Of a DNA stretch of 51,928 bases, positions 19,924-28,075 are shown one piece after another. The notes under the pieces are model-generated. The model was not told where the DNA came from. It searched no databases and was given only the letters and a program-made list of their open reading frames with translations. The stretch is from Verrucomicrobiales bacterium. GTDB lineage: Bacteria > Verrucomicrobiota > Verrucomicrobiia > Verrucomicrobiales > DEV007. Where the stretch lies: assembly GCA_012960505.1 (NCBI GenBank), contig DUBC01000056.1, positions 1-51,928 of the forward strand, given 5' to 3'. The translations under genes were made by a program, and so were the position numbers. Each line of letters begins with the position of its first letter. Within the stretch, counting starts at the first letter, position 1.

Positions 19924-19965
19924 TACGGCATTACGGGATTACGGGATTACGGGATTACGGGATTA
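19912..19965 (-). repeat. 8-bp tandem repeat (TAATCCCG/TAATGCCG) between ureC stop and ureE start
   Basis: On the minus strand the ureC TAA stop begins the array. Three GATTACGG units (+ strand 19937-19960) and a partial GATTA (19961-19965) are followed by two CATTACGG units (19921-19936) and a degenerate GATTAACGG. The last ATG is the ureE start. The upstream ATG at 19931 opens a two-codon frame (ATG CCG TAA) whose stop overlaps the ureE ATG. The unit is not a multiple of three, so copy-number change alters the ureC-ureE spacing but no protein. Confidence 0.9.
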
Positions 19966-21717
19966 GAATAGAAAATACCGTTGCGCCATTGGAATCACTG
20001 AAGCCGGTTCGCATGTTAACTCTTGGCCGTCAGCTTTGACGAGATAGGTTTCCGGATCAATTTCAATTACAGGAGTGGATCCGTTAAACATCATGTCCTT
20101 CTTGGTTACCGAACGGCAATTGGACACGGGTGAAATTCTCTTTCCCAAAGTTATCTCAAGGCCCTTCTCGTGGGCCGCTTTGCTTACAAAGGTTACACAA
20201 GTGGTGTTCAGTGCACGGCCGTGCGCGCCGAACTGTGGACGGTAATAAGTTGGCTGAGGTGTGGGAATGGAAGCGTTAGGATCACCCATATTTGCCATCG
20301 CGATCATTCCACCCTTGAGCACAACTTCCGGCTTCACTCCAAAGAAAGCGGGCTTGAACATGACGATATCCGCCATTTTCCCAATGCCCAATGATCCGAC
20401 TTCGTGTGCGATGCCGTGAGTAATAGCTGGATTAATTGTGTATTTAGCAACGTATCTTAGAGCCCGGAAGTTGTCAGAGGGGTGGTCATCGCTTTCGAGT
20501 GTTCCAAACTGATCCTTCATTTTGTGCGCGGTTTGCCATGTTCTGCAAATCACTTCGCCGACTCGGCCCATAGCCTGACTGTCACTGGCAATCATTGAGA
20601 TTGCTCCTAGATCGTGTAGAAGATCCTCCGCTGCGATGGTTTGCGGGCGAATCCGTGACTCAGCAAAAGCAACATCCTCGGGTATCTTTGAGTCCAAGTG
20701 ATGACATACCATGAGCATGTCAAGGTGCTCATCGAGTGTATTGACGGTGAACGGACGAGTTGGGTTCGTTGACGAAGGGAGTATGTTATTCTCGCCGCAA
20801 ACCTTCATGATATCCGGCGCATGGCCTCCGCCTGCGCCCTCGGAGTGATATGTGTGGATTGTGCGTCCTCCGATTGCTTCGAGTGTTCGTTCAACGAACC
20901 CGGACTCGTTAAGAGTGTCAGTGTGAATCGCAACTTGAACATCAAATTCATCTGCGACCTTGAGGCAAGAATCGATTGCTCCAGGCGTAGTGCCCCAGTC
21001 TTCGTGCAACTTTAATCCGAGCGCTCCTCCGAGAATCTGATTGCGTAGAGGTTCAGCTGTTGAACAGTTTCCCTTGCCCAGAAACCCGAGATTAACTGGA
21101 TAAGCATCGGCAGCTTCAAGCATCCGGTGAATGTTCCATACCCCAGGCGTGCAAGTTGTGGCATTGGTTCCTGCGGTCGGGCCGGTTCCTCCGCCAAGCA
21201 TAGTAGTAACACCACTTGAGATGGCTTCGTCAATTTGTTGCGGGCATATGAAATGGATGTGGGCGTCAATTCCTCCCGCTGTGATAATGTTACCTTCGCC
21301 AGCAATGGCTTCCGTTTCAGCTCCAACGATCATGGGATGGAAATTTCCATCAGAATCAGATATTGAGGATCCTATGCCGTCCTGAATGTCAGGGTTACCT
21401 GCGTGACCGATGCCAACGATTCGTCCGTCCCTGATTCCGAGGTCAGCCTTAATGACTCCGACCTCAGCATCTAAGATTAGCGCGTTAGTGATTACGACAT
21501 CAAGAACGCTGGGACCCGTTGCCCTCGCTGATTGCCCCATGCCGTCCCGAATCGTCTTCCCTCCACCGAACTTAATCTCGTTTCCATACCCTCCACCTTC
21601 AGCGATCAGGTCTAACTCAGGTTCTATGAACAGTTCGGTGTCCGCAAGTCTTATACGGTCTCCAACGGTTGGGCCGTATGTTTCTGCGTAAGCTTTTCGG
21701 TCAATCTTATAGGCCAT
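19963..21717 (-). CDS. ureC: Urease alpha subunit (catalytic)
   Basis: A 584-residue nickel amidohydrolase that splits urea to ammonia and carbamate. All active-site residues are present with a constant +19 offset from the Klebsiella numbering. They are His153 and His155 (GGIDAHIHF), carbamylated Lys236 ([10 protein letters not shown]), His265 ([13 protein letters not shown]), His291 ([14 protein letters not shown]), flap Cys338-His339 (MVCHHL) and Asp379 ([10 protein letters not shown]). The offset comes from an insertion near residues 112-130 ([13 protein letters not shown]) between the two strands before the metal site. C-terminal LF is intact. It is the central gene of the ureABCEFGD run. 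Confidence 0.98.
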   Translation of the reverse strand: MAYKIDRKAYAETYGPTVGDRIRLADTELFIEPELDLIAEGGGYGNEIKFGGGKTIRDGMGQSARATGPSVLDVVITNALILDAEVGVIKADLGIRDGRIVGIGHAGNPDIQDGIGSSISDSDGNFHPMIVGAETEAIAGEGNIITAGGIDAHIHFICPQQIDEAISSGVTTMLGGGTGPTAGTNATTCTPGVWNIHRMLEAADAYPVNLGFLGKGNCSTAEPLRNQILGGALGLKLHEDWGTTPGAIDSCLKVADEFDVQVAIHTDTLNESGFVERTLEAIGGRTIHTYHSEGAGGGHAPDIMKVCGENNILPSSTNPTRPFTVNTLDEHLDMLMVCHHLDSKIPEDVAFAESRIRPQTIAAEDLLHDLGAISMIASDSQAMGRVGEVICRTWQTAHKMKDQFGTLESDDHPSDNFRALRYVAKYTINPAITHGIAHEVGSLGIGKMADIVMFKPAFFGVKPEVVLKGGMIAMANMGDPNASIPTPQPTYYRPQFGAHGRALNTTCVTFVSKAAHEKGLEITLGKRISPVSNCRSVTKKDMMFNGSTPVIEIDPETYLVKADGQELTCEPASVIPMAQRYFLF

Positions 21718-21734
21718 ATCGAGGATTTTTGTTA

Positions 21735-22043
21735 TTAGTTTATTTTTGCGTTCACCTTGCCGTTCAGACCGTGCACCTCGCGATCTCCAGCTAACTGGAC
21801 CAGATTAACTTCGCGTTCGTCTCCGGATTCAAAACGAACAGCTGATCCAGACGGCACATCCAACCTGAACCCCAAAGCTTGTTCGCGATCGAATTTGAGC
21901 GCTGAATTCACCTCAAAAAAATGAAAGTGGCTTCCCACTTGAATCGGTCGATCTCCAGTATTGGCCACACGGATTATCTTTGTCGTCAAACCCTGACAAA
22001 GAATCAATTCTGCTTCGGCAACAATAATTTCTCCGGGAATCAT
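21735..22043 (-). CDS. ureB: Urease beta subunit
   Basis: About 102 residues beginning MIPGEI, the canonical start of free-standing UreB; a GTG nine bases upstream (22052) could add MKV. Landmarks: [58 protein letters not shown]. It is a structural subunit of the urease trimer, separate from gamma and alpha as in most bacteria. Gaps are about 15 bases to ureA and 17 bases to ureC. Confidence 0.96.
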   Translation of the reverse strand: MIPGEIIVAEAELILCQGLTTKIIRVANTGDRPIQVGSHFHFFEVNSALKFDREQALGFRLDVPSGSAVRFESGDEREVNLVQLAGDREVHGLNGKVNAKIN

Positions 22044-22058
22044 CACTTTCACTAAACT

Positions 22059-22361
22059 CTAACGGATCGGGTTATGAACGGTTACAAGTTTGGTGCCGTC
22101 GGGAAACGTTGCCTCAACTTGCACCTCGTGTATTATCTCTGCGATGCCTCCCATGACATCGTTACGAGTCAGAATGGTGGCACCATAGGACATCAGGTCA
22201 GCTACCGATCTGCCATCCCGTGCCCCTTCCATTACCTCATTAGTGATAAAGGCGATAGCTTCAGGATAATTTAATTTTACTCCCCGCTCTTTGCGACGAC
22301 GAGCAACATCCGCAGCGACAACAACCATGAGTTTGTCTCGTTCTCTCGGTGTAAGGTGCAT
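22059..22361 (-). CDS. ureA: Urease gamma subunit
   Basis: A 100-residue protein with all family marks: [54 protein letters not shown] and the terminal [10 protein letters not shown]. It is the first urease gene. Its ATG lies only about 25-35 bases after the U-tract of a strong terminator-like hairpin (22388-22423), so its expression depends on read-through or on a promoter within the hairpin region. Confidence 0.97.
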   Translation of the reverse strand: MHLTPRERDKLMVVVAADVARRRKERGVKLNYPEAIAFITNEVMEGARDGRSVADLMSYGATILTRNDVMGGIAEIIHEVQVEATFPDGTKLVTVHNPIR

Positions 22362-22385
22362 TGTTCAGGCTGTAGCAATTACTAG

Positions 22386-22424
22386 GTAAAAAAGGGCCTG
22401 CATCGGCTAATGCAGGTCCTTTCA
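22386..22424 (-). terminator. Intrinsic terminator (or attenuator) between porin gene and ureA
   Basis: On the minus strand AAAGG-x-CCTGCAT pairs with ATGCAGG-x-CCTTT around a TAGCCG loop and is followed directly by a run of T (22388-22393). It ends the porin transcript about 57 bases after its stop and sits just before ureA. In a nitrogen-regulated cluster it could set the porin-to-urease ratio. Confidence 0.75.
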
Positions 22425-22480
22425 ACCTAAGATTAGTAATACTTCTAAGTGTTGTTGAAAAGGCGAGCGCCGACTGAAGT

Positions 22481-23311
22481 CTAAAAACTCATTCCGATGC
22501 CAATAGCACCGGTCAGGATGTTATCGTCCTCGTTGCCTGCAGCCGAGGGGATCACTTTGTCATCCGTTAAGTAGTAGGTCAGCCCGGCGTTTAATGTCCA
22601 AGGTCCCGTCAATGGAGCACTGGTTGTGAGGCCAATCGAAGAGTAAGCATAACCCGAGTCACCTCCGTGATATCCGTCCGTTGCGAAAGCCACATTGACC
22701 GGAATAGCAAAATCAAGCCCGCCGATACTGAACCCGGGTAGTAATGCGTTGATCACGGTTACTACACCGGTATCGTGAGCAGTTCCGGCTGTAGGGCCTG
22801 ATGTGTCACCTGCAGCACCTTCGTCCAAGCGACAATGGAACTTGATGCTTGGGTTAAACGGAAGATCAAATGGGCCGATACCGATATCAAATATTCTCTC
22901 CGAATCACTCACATAGACCCATTCCTGATAGGTTAGCGAGACATCAATGTCACCTAGTCCAAAGCCGATCCCCGCCCAAAAATCGACTTCCTGAAACTCA
23001 TTCCCATCGAGGGCTATTGCAGGAACATTGTCGTTGATCTCGGCCCAGACCCCAACATTAAGGGTCACGTCATTTCCCAGATCAAAGTTCAACCCCAGCG
23101 ATGGATTGATTTGCGCGTCGTTGAAGCCACTTCCAGCTCCCCAGATATCTCGTCCGTAGGACATATGATGGGCATTGATGTCAAGAGAGAAGCTTCCTGA
23201 AACAGGGCCTAAAGCAGGTTCTGCCGCGGCTTCTTCACCTGCTTGTCCCTTAATAAGGCCAGCGAATGATATAGTAGAGATTATCGCGGCAGCGATATAA
23301 TGTTTTTTCAT
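22481..23311 (-). CDS. Outer-membrane beta-barrel protein in the urea cluster
   Basis: A 276-residue protein with signal peptide (MKKHYIAAAIISTISFAGLI) and alternating beta-strand pattern (SFSLDINAHHMSYG, VTLNVGVWAEIND, DVSLTYQEWVY, WTLNAGLTYYL). It ends in the C-terminal aromatic typical of barrel proteins (IGIGMSF). Lying between urt and ure genes under its own sigma-54 promoter, it is a candidate urea or small-amide porin; that is inference from position. It has no recognisable catalytic motif. A terminator follows it. Confidence 0.75.
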   Translation of the reverse strand: MKKHYIAAAIISTISFAGLIKGQAGEEAAAEPALGPVSGSFSLDINAHHMSYGRDIWGAGSGFNDAQINPSLGLNFDLGNDVTLNVGVWAEINDNVPAIALDGNEFQEVDFWAGIGFGLGDIDVSLTYQEWVYVSDSERIFDIGIGPFDLPFNPSIKFHCRLDEGAAGDTSGPTAGTAHDTGVVTVINALLPGFSIGGLDFAIPVNVAFATDGYHGGDSGYAYSSIGLTTSAPLTGPWTLNAGLTYYLTDDKVIPSAAGNEDDNILTGAIGIGMSF

Positions 23312-23396
23312 AATGTGTCGTTGTTTTTATTTTATGGTTATTTGATTGAGGTTCTGTGTGTCATTTGACAGAAAATTCCTTCATCGTAAAGATAAA

Positions 23397-23413
23397 AAGC
23401 AATTACCGTGCCA
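23397..23413 (-). promoter_or_regulatory. Sigma-54 (-24/-12) promoter for porin/urease genes
   Basis: Minus strand reads TGGCACGGTAATTGCTT, a full match to the consensus TGGCACG-N4-TTGCW, with GG and GC exactly 10 bases apart. Predicted transcription start is near 23387, about 75 bases before the porin ATG. I saw no clear NtrC enhancer palindrome upstream. Confidence 0.85.
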
Positions 23414-23510
23414 AGTTTTGGTGAACTTTAACCGCCTCCGTGGCAATCAATAGACTGCTAAAGACGAATTACTGAATTTTATTAGTCCAGTATCTATATC
23501 AAGGGAAAGG

Positions 23511-23544
23511 AAAAACTCATAATGGTAACGGCTTTTACCCATTG
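23511..23544 (-). terminator. Terminator-like hairpin after the urt operon
   Basis: About 75 bases past the urtE stop the minus strand forms AATGG(G)TAA / TTACCATT around AAGCCG, an 8-bp stem with one bulged G, then ATGAGTTTTTCC. It separates the urt transcript from the porin sigma-54 promoter. Confidence 0.45.
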
Positions 23545-23617
23545 ACAGAACTCTTAAATGGATCAATTCACAGTGAAAGAACTCTATGAATCCGGAAAGA
23601 GCTTGGGTATGCGCAAA

Positions 23618-24325
23618 TCAAACTGTGAGGTAATCGGCAATTGTCTTTTCATCCAGTTGTGAGATCTCGCCATCCTTGACTATACTCCCTCTCTCCATGA
23701 TGCAGAAATGATCACTGACCGCCAACGCGAATTCGACATACTGCTCAACAAGTAGGATACTCATTTTTTTCTCCTCCTTAATCTTCAGGAGAGCATCTTC
23801 AATCTGATCAATAATCGAGGGTTGGATGCCCTCGGTCGGCTCATCGAGTATCAGCAGTTTGGGATCAAGCAGGAGAGCACGGGCAATGGCGAGTTGCTGC
23901 TGTTCGCCTCCGCTGAGAACTCCCCCCTTGCGTCTAAGCATCCCCTTCAGGGCGGGAAATAGCTCAAACACCCAGTCGACATGCGACCGTGCGGTCTTCC
24001 CCTTGACCACGATGCTTGTCTGGAGGTTTTCCCAAACGGTGAGGCCCGGGAAAATATCACGACCCTGCGGGACATAGGCAATGCCTGCACGCGCACGCGC
24101 GGAAGTGGTGAGCGCGTCCAATGGTAAGCCGTTCATGATGATACTGCCGGCCTCAGGGCTGAGCAGCCCGACAACAGCTTTTAGAGTTGTGGTCTTACCC
24201 ACGCCATTGCGGCCCATCAGGCACACCAGTTCGTTTTCAGGAACATCAAGGTTGATGCCCCTGATGATGGTCGATTGCCCGTAGGCGACTTTAAGGTTTT
24301 TCAGCTGCAATCTCGGAGAACTCAT
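23618..24325 (-). CDS. urtE: Urea ABC transporter ATPase UrtE
   Basis: A 235-residue LivF-type ATPase: Walker A GRNGVGKTT, signature LSGGEQQQLAIARAL, Walker B LLILDEP followed by TEGIQPSII, and the switch segment LLVEQYVEFAL. Together with UrtD it energises urea import by UrtBC. It is the last gene of urtABCDE; the urtD stop is directly adjacent to its start. The GIQP sequence after Walker B is usual for UrtE, supporting urea rather than branched amino acids. Confidence 0.93.
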   Translation of the reverse strand: MSSPRLQLKNLKVAYGQSTIIRGINLDVPENELVCLMGRNGVGKTTTLKAVVGLLSPEAGSIIMNGLPLDALTTSARARAGIAYVPQGRDIFPGLTVWENLQTSIVVKGKTARSHVDWVFELFPALKGMLRRKGGVLSGGEQQQLAIARALLLDPKLLILDEPTEGIQPSIIDQIEDALLKIKEEKKMSILLVEQYVEFALAVSDHFCIMERGSIVKDGEISQLDEKTIADYLTV

Positions 24326-25096
24326 TCAGGCGGCGGTTGAGTGTTTACGACCGAGGTAGACTTCGGCAACAGTTGGGTCACTTTGAATACTGTCCATGGA
24401 TCCCTCCTTAATGACTTTCCCCTGGTGAAGCACAGTCACCTTGCGAGCAATTTGCCTAACGAACTCCATGTCATGCTCGATGACGATGATACTGTGTTTC
24501 TCCTCAAGGCTAAGGAGAAGCTCCCCTGTTCGCTTGGTCTCGTCATCACTCATTCCCGCTGCCGGTTCATCAACAAGCAGTAACTTGGGTTGCTGAGCTA
24601 GGAGCATCCCGATCTCAAGCCACTGCTTCTGTCCGTGAGAGAGCGCGCCCGCAATCACTGTTTCCATGTCCTTGAGGCGAATAGTCTTCAAGATCTCCGT
24701 GATCCGATCTTTAGCCTCGGAATCAAGCCGAAAGAATATTGAAGAGAAGACCCCCCTGGACTCAGGCAGGGACAGCATGATATTGTCGAACACGGTGTGA
24801 TCCTCATATACTGAGGGAGTTTGAAACTTGCGGGCTATGCCTAGGCGGTTGATTTGATACTCGCGCAACTTGGTAAGATCATGGTCCTCGTTTCCAAAGA
24901 GGATCTTCCCGGTGTCGGTTTTTATTTTCCCCGTGATCAGATCGAGGAAGGTTGATTTGCCGGCGCCATTGGGTCCTATGATTGTCCTTAATTCTCCCTT
25001 GTCCATGTAGAAATTGAGATCAGAGATGGCCTTGAAGCCTTCGAAAGACTTGTTGACATTTTCGATAGTAAGAATGAATTCCTGTGGCTTGCTCAT
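24326..25096 (-). CDS. urtD: Urea ABC transporter ATPase UrtD
   Basis: A 256-residue LivG-type ATPase. Walker A is GPNGAGKST, the signature is the UrtD-type LSHGQKQWLEIGMLL (rather than LSGGQ), Walker B is LLLVDEPAAGMSD, and the switch is IVIEHDMEFVRQIA. Its ATG overlaps the urtC end by four bases. Gene order urtA-B-C-D-E and the SHGQKQWLEIG signature identify the urea branch of the HAAT family. Confidence 0.94.
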   Translation of the reverse strand: MSKPQEFILTIENVNKSFEGFKAISDLNFYMDKGELRTIIGPNGAGKSTFLDLITGKIKTDTGKILFGNEDHDLTKLREYQINRLGIARKFQTPSVYEDHTVFDNIMLSLPESRGVFSSIFFRLDSEAKDRITEILKTIRLKDMETVIAGALSHGQKQWLEIGMLLAQQPKLLLVDEPAAGMSDDETKRTGELLLSLEEKHSIIVIEHDMEFVRQIARKVTVLHQGKVIKEGSMDSIQSDPTVAEVYLGRKHSTAA

Positions 25097-26265
25097 TGGA
25101 GTGTTTCTTCGCCGTCCCCATTGGGATCGACCTTCTTTTTGCGGTTAGTTATAAAGTTTTCAGTCCGGCTCCGGCAAATCCGGATCCATCCGAGCAGTTT
25201 TTTCCCAAGGCTGCTGATTCCTCCCGGCAGGAAAAGCACAATGATCAGAAACACGCCGCCTAGGATGATGATCCAGGTATTTTCATATTCTCTCTGCGCC
25301 CAGCTCTTTAGGGCGCTAATCAGGATCGCGCCGATGACCGGCCCCCATATCGTGCCGCGCCCTCCCACTGCTACCCAAACAACCACCCACAGGGACTCTC
25401 GAGGAAGAAATACATCCCCGTTAATACCCCCTGCCTGCGGTAACCAAAGCGCTCCCGCGATCCCGGCGATGATGGCCGCCAAAGTAAAAATAAACAGCTT
25501 GAAGTTCTCCGTGCAGTAGCCCGAAAATCTCACCCTGTTCTCGCTGTCACGAATCGCCCTTTGAATCTTCCCAAAACGGGTCCGAGTCAGGGCAATCATT
25601 AGCAAAATCGTGACGATAAGCAGCAGGGCGGAAAGGATGAAGAATAGAAGTTCCTTGCCGTTGGTTGATGTATGGGGATGAGAGTAAAGGTTGGCTCCAA
25701 GGATTTTCTTGAAATCAGTGAATCCGTTGTTTCCGCCAAAAGTGAATTCATTGCGAAGGAATAGAATCCAGGCCACATACGTAAGAGCCTGCGTCATGAT
25801 CGCAAAGTAAACTCCGGTAATGCGGGAGCGGAATGCCAGAAACCCGAAGATCAGGGCCATTACCCCGGGGACCCAGATGACAGCGCCAACAGCAAATCCA
25901 AAGCTCTCGAAGGGCTTCCAGTGAGCAGGAAGCTCAGTGTAGCCTAGGAAGTCCATGAAGTCAGGGAGGGCCGTCTTATAGACCTGATCCACCCCGACAT
26001 TTAACATAAGGTACATTCCGAAAGCGTAACCACCGAGTCCGAAGAAGACACACTGGCCAAGGCACAAAAGGCCCGTGTATCCCCAAAGAAGATTCAGGCT
26101 GACTGCCAGGGCTGCCCAGCAAAGATACTTGCCGTAGCGCTGAATATCGTGATTGGCGATCCCTCCGCTCGAGTAGATCAGCGGCACAAGAGCCAATGTC
26201 ACAAGAGCAAAGACCGCCAAAGCAATCAAATGAGACATGAGCAATCGTGATGCGGTAAGCTGCAT
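25093..26265 (-). CDS. urtC: Urea ABC transporter permease UrtC
   Basis: A 390-residue LivM-type permease with about ten membrane segments. Features typical of UrtC: NLLWGYTGLLCLGQCVFFGL, FLRNEFTFGGNNGFTDF, ITGVYFAIMTQALTYV, and the C-terminal WVAVGGRGTIWGPVIGAILI. A hydrophilic tail of about 30 residues follows. It forms the translocation channel with UrtB. It starts five bases after urtB ends. Confidence 0.94.
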   Translation of the reverse strand: MQLTASRLLMSHLIALAVFALVTLALVPLIYSSGGIANHDIQRYGKYLCWAALAVSLNLLWGYTGLLCLGQCVFFGLGGYAFGMYLMLNVGVDQVYKTALPDFMDFLGYTELPAHWKPFESFGFAVGAVIWVPGVMALIFGFLAFRSRITGVYFAIMTQALTYVAWILFLRNEFTFGGNNGFTDFKKILGANLYSHPHTSTNGKELLFFILSALLLIVTILLMIALTRTRFGKIQRAIRDSENRVRFSGYCTENFKLFIFTLAAIIAGIAGALWLPQAGGINGDVFLPRESLWVVVWVAVGGRGTIWGPVIGAILISALKSWAQREYENTWIIILGGVFLIIVLFLPGGISSLGKKLLGWIRICRSRTENFITNRKKKVDPNGDGEETLQ

Positions 26266-26270
26266 GGGTT

Positions 26271-27941
26271 TTAGTCGAGGCTACGTGAGTTCGCTGCGAA
26301 AAGACCACCAGGACGCGCCTGAAGGAAAATAATAATGGCGGACAAAACGAGAACCTTCCCTACTACAGGACTATCAGACCACGCCTCAAGCATCCTGTCT
26401 GCCGTGCCGATTCCCAGAGCCGCGGTTATGGTGCCGAGCAGGTTCCCGACTCCGCCCGTGACGACCACCATGAAGCTGTCGATGATATATTTTGAGCCGA
26501 CTTCTGGACCCACGTTGTCGATTTGGGAAAGAAAACATCCAGCCAACCCTGCCAGCCCGGACCCGAAAGCGAAAGTGACCATGCGAATCCTTGAGGTCCT
26601 TATACCCATACTTGCTGCCATGTCCCGGTTTTGCATCACCGCCCTGATGCTCAACCCGAGAGAAGTTTTGGACATCAGAAGGCCAGTCCCCAAGACAATC
26701 ACTGCCGCGAAAGCAATGACGAAGAGGCGGTTATAATTAAAGGACATGTCACCCACCGATACGCTCCCAATCAACCAATCCGGAGAGTTGACCTGCACAT
26801 TTGCAGCTCCAAAATAAAGGCGGAAACATTGTTGGAGAATCATTGAAACGCCCCAGGTCGCGAGCAGGGACTCGAGCGGTCGACGGTAAAGGAAACGAAT
26901 TACGCTTCGCTCAACCAATAACCCAACCGTGGCGGCAGCTAAGAAGGCGAAAGGGATGGCGAGAAGAAAATACCACTGCAGGGCTTCAGGGCCAAAGAAC
27001 CCCGTCATCCACTTTTGCATCAGGTATGCGGAGTAGCCACCGACCGCAATCATTTCTCCGTGGGCCATGTTTATGATTCCCATGAGTCCAAACGTAATGG
27101 CCAGTCCAAGTGATACGATGAGCAGGACGGCTCCGTAATTGATTCCACGAAAGACTGTCTGCCCCTTGTTGACCCAGTCCTTGTGGACTTCGATTATTTT
27201 AATTGCCTTTGAGGTTTCACGAATGAGGTCTATGTTTTTTTCGCCTTTAGTCAACTTTTCCTGCTCGCGAATAATCCTCTCCAGCGAATCAAGCGAGGCG
27301 ATACAACGCAGTTCACCTAGATTGACAGCTGCCTGAATTCTCTGTTTTTCATCCCCAATGCGCAACTGGCTGATAGCCATGCCTTCCTTGATTTTCTTGA
27401 GCACCTTGGGATTATCCTCAACGGTTTCCCTGTTTTTCAGGGCAGTTAAATATTCAGGCTTCCCCTGGCTCCCGAGCTTGAATGCAGCTTCCGCGCGAAG
27501 CTTGGGATTTGGGTTCAAGATTGCCAGCAGGTCAGTGGTTTTCTTGATCTGCGCGCGAAGGTTCCTCGTTGTTTCTGCGGCTTTTTGTTGTGAGGGAACG
27601 AACGTAAGCTTCTTGCCGGACTTACCATTTAATACTTTCCCGTTTTTCAGAGCAAACGCTTTTACGGGTTCCTTACTGTCCGCGTTCTCCAGAAGAACCG
27701 GAATCGTTGACCCTTCGTGCTCAATAAGAAATAATTCGCCGCGCCGCCATGCGATCAGCACCTTCGCTATGAAAGGGTCCCCGCTCTCAATTAAGCTTTC
27801 GAGAATTTGGATCTGTTTTTCTTCCGAAGAAATGGCCGCTTCAGCCAGCTTTTCCCTGACTTTGATGGATTCTGAAACTGCTACTGCCGGCAACCCAAAG
27901 ATTGCCAGCAGCAGCGGTATAATCAGGCCTAGATTTCGCAT
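26271..27941 (-). CDS. urtB: Urea ABC transporter permease UrtB with N-terminal exported domain
   Basis: About 556 residues from the ATG at 27941, which gives a good signal peptide (MRNLGLIIPLLLAIFGLPAV); a GTG at 27971 would add ten residues. Residues about 25-260 are a periplasmic helical domain with HEAT-like pieces (NPKLRAEAAFKLGSQGKPEY, IQAAVNLGELRC), as known for long UrtB proteins. The LivH-type permease follows with IMNMAHGEMIAVGGYSAYLM (a family hallmark) and GFMVVV-like loops (DSFMVVVTGGVGNLLGTITA). It lies downstream of urtA with a stem-loop between. Confidence 0.93.
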   Translation of the reverse strand: MRNLGLIIPLLLAIFGLPAVAVSESIKVREKLAEAAISSEEKQIQILESLIESGDPFIAKVLIAWRRGELFLIEHEGSTIPVLLENADSKEPVKAFALKNGKVLNGKSGKKLTFVPSQQKAAETTRNLRAQIKKTTDLLAILNPNPKLRAEAAFKLGSQGKPEYLTALKNRETVEDNPKVLKKIKEGMAISQLRIGDEKQRIQAAVNLGELRCIASLDSLERIIREQEKLTKGEKNIDLIRETSKAIKIIEVHKDWVNKGQTVFRGINYGAVLLIVSLGLAITFGLMGIINMAHGEMIAVGGYSAYLMQKWMTGFFGPEALQWYFLLAIPFAFLAAATVGLLVERSVIRFLYRRPLESLLATWGVSMILQQCFRLYFGAANVQVNSPDWLIGSVSVGDMSFNYNRLFVIAFAAVIVLGTGLLMSKTSLGLSIRAVMQNRDMAASMGIRTSRIRMVTFAFGSGLAGLAGCFLSQIDNVGPEVGSKYIIDSFMVVVTGGVGNLLGTITAALGIGTADRMLEAWSDSPVVGKVLVLSAIIIFLQARPGGLFAANSRSLD

Positions 27942-28023
27942 GAACAGGCAGTGGTTGGACTTCGATCTCACTTCCTATGCGCAATATCTAGTGGTTTCAA
28001 AAACAGTGCACTCCTCTTATGGT

Positions 28024-28050
28024 GAGCAATTTAAGTGTTATTAGTTGCTC
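28024..28050 (-). promoter_or_regulatory. Stem-loop between urtA and urtB
   Basis: GAGCAA (28024-28029) and TTGCTC (28045-28050) form a 6-bp stem with a 15-nt loop in the urtA-urtB gap. No T-run follows on the minus strand. It may stabilise the urtA mRNA 3' end so that binding protein outnumbers permease, a common arrangement in ABC operons. Confidence 0.35.
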
Positions 28051-28075
28051 GGTTTCCGATGAGGGATACCCAAAG

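Noticed and set aside
19912..19965. CRISPR or att site at the ureC-ureE junction
   Set aside because: The 8-bp unit is contiguous with no spacers and no integrase is nearby; it is a short tandem repeat.
27358..28044. Long + strand frame (228 codons) opposite urtB
   Set aside because: Antisense to a well conserved gene; the peptide is low-complexity Ser/Arg/Phe-rich and resembles no family.
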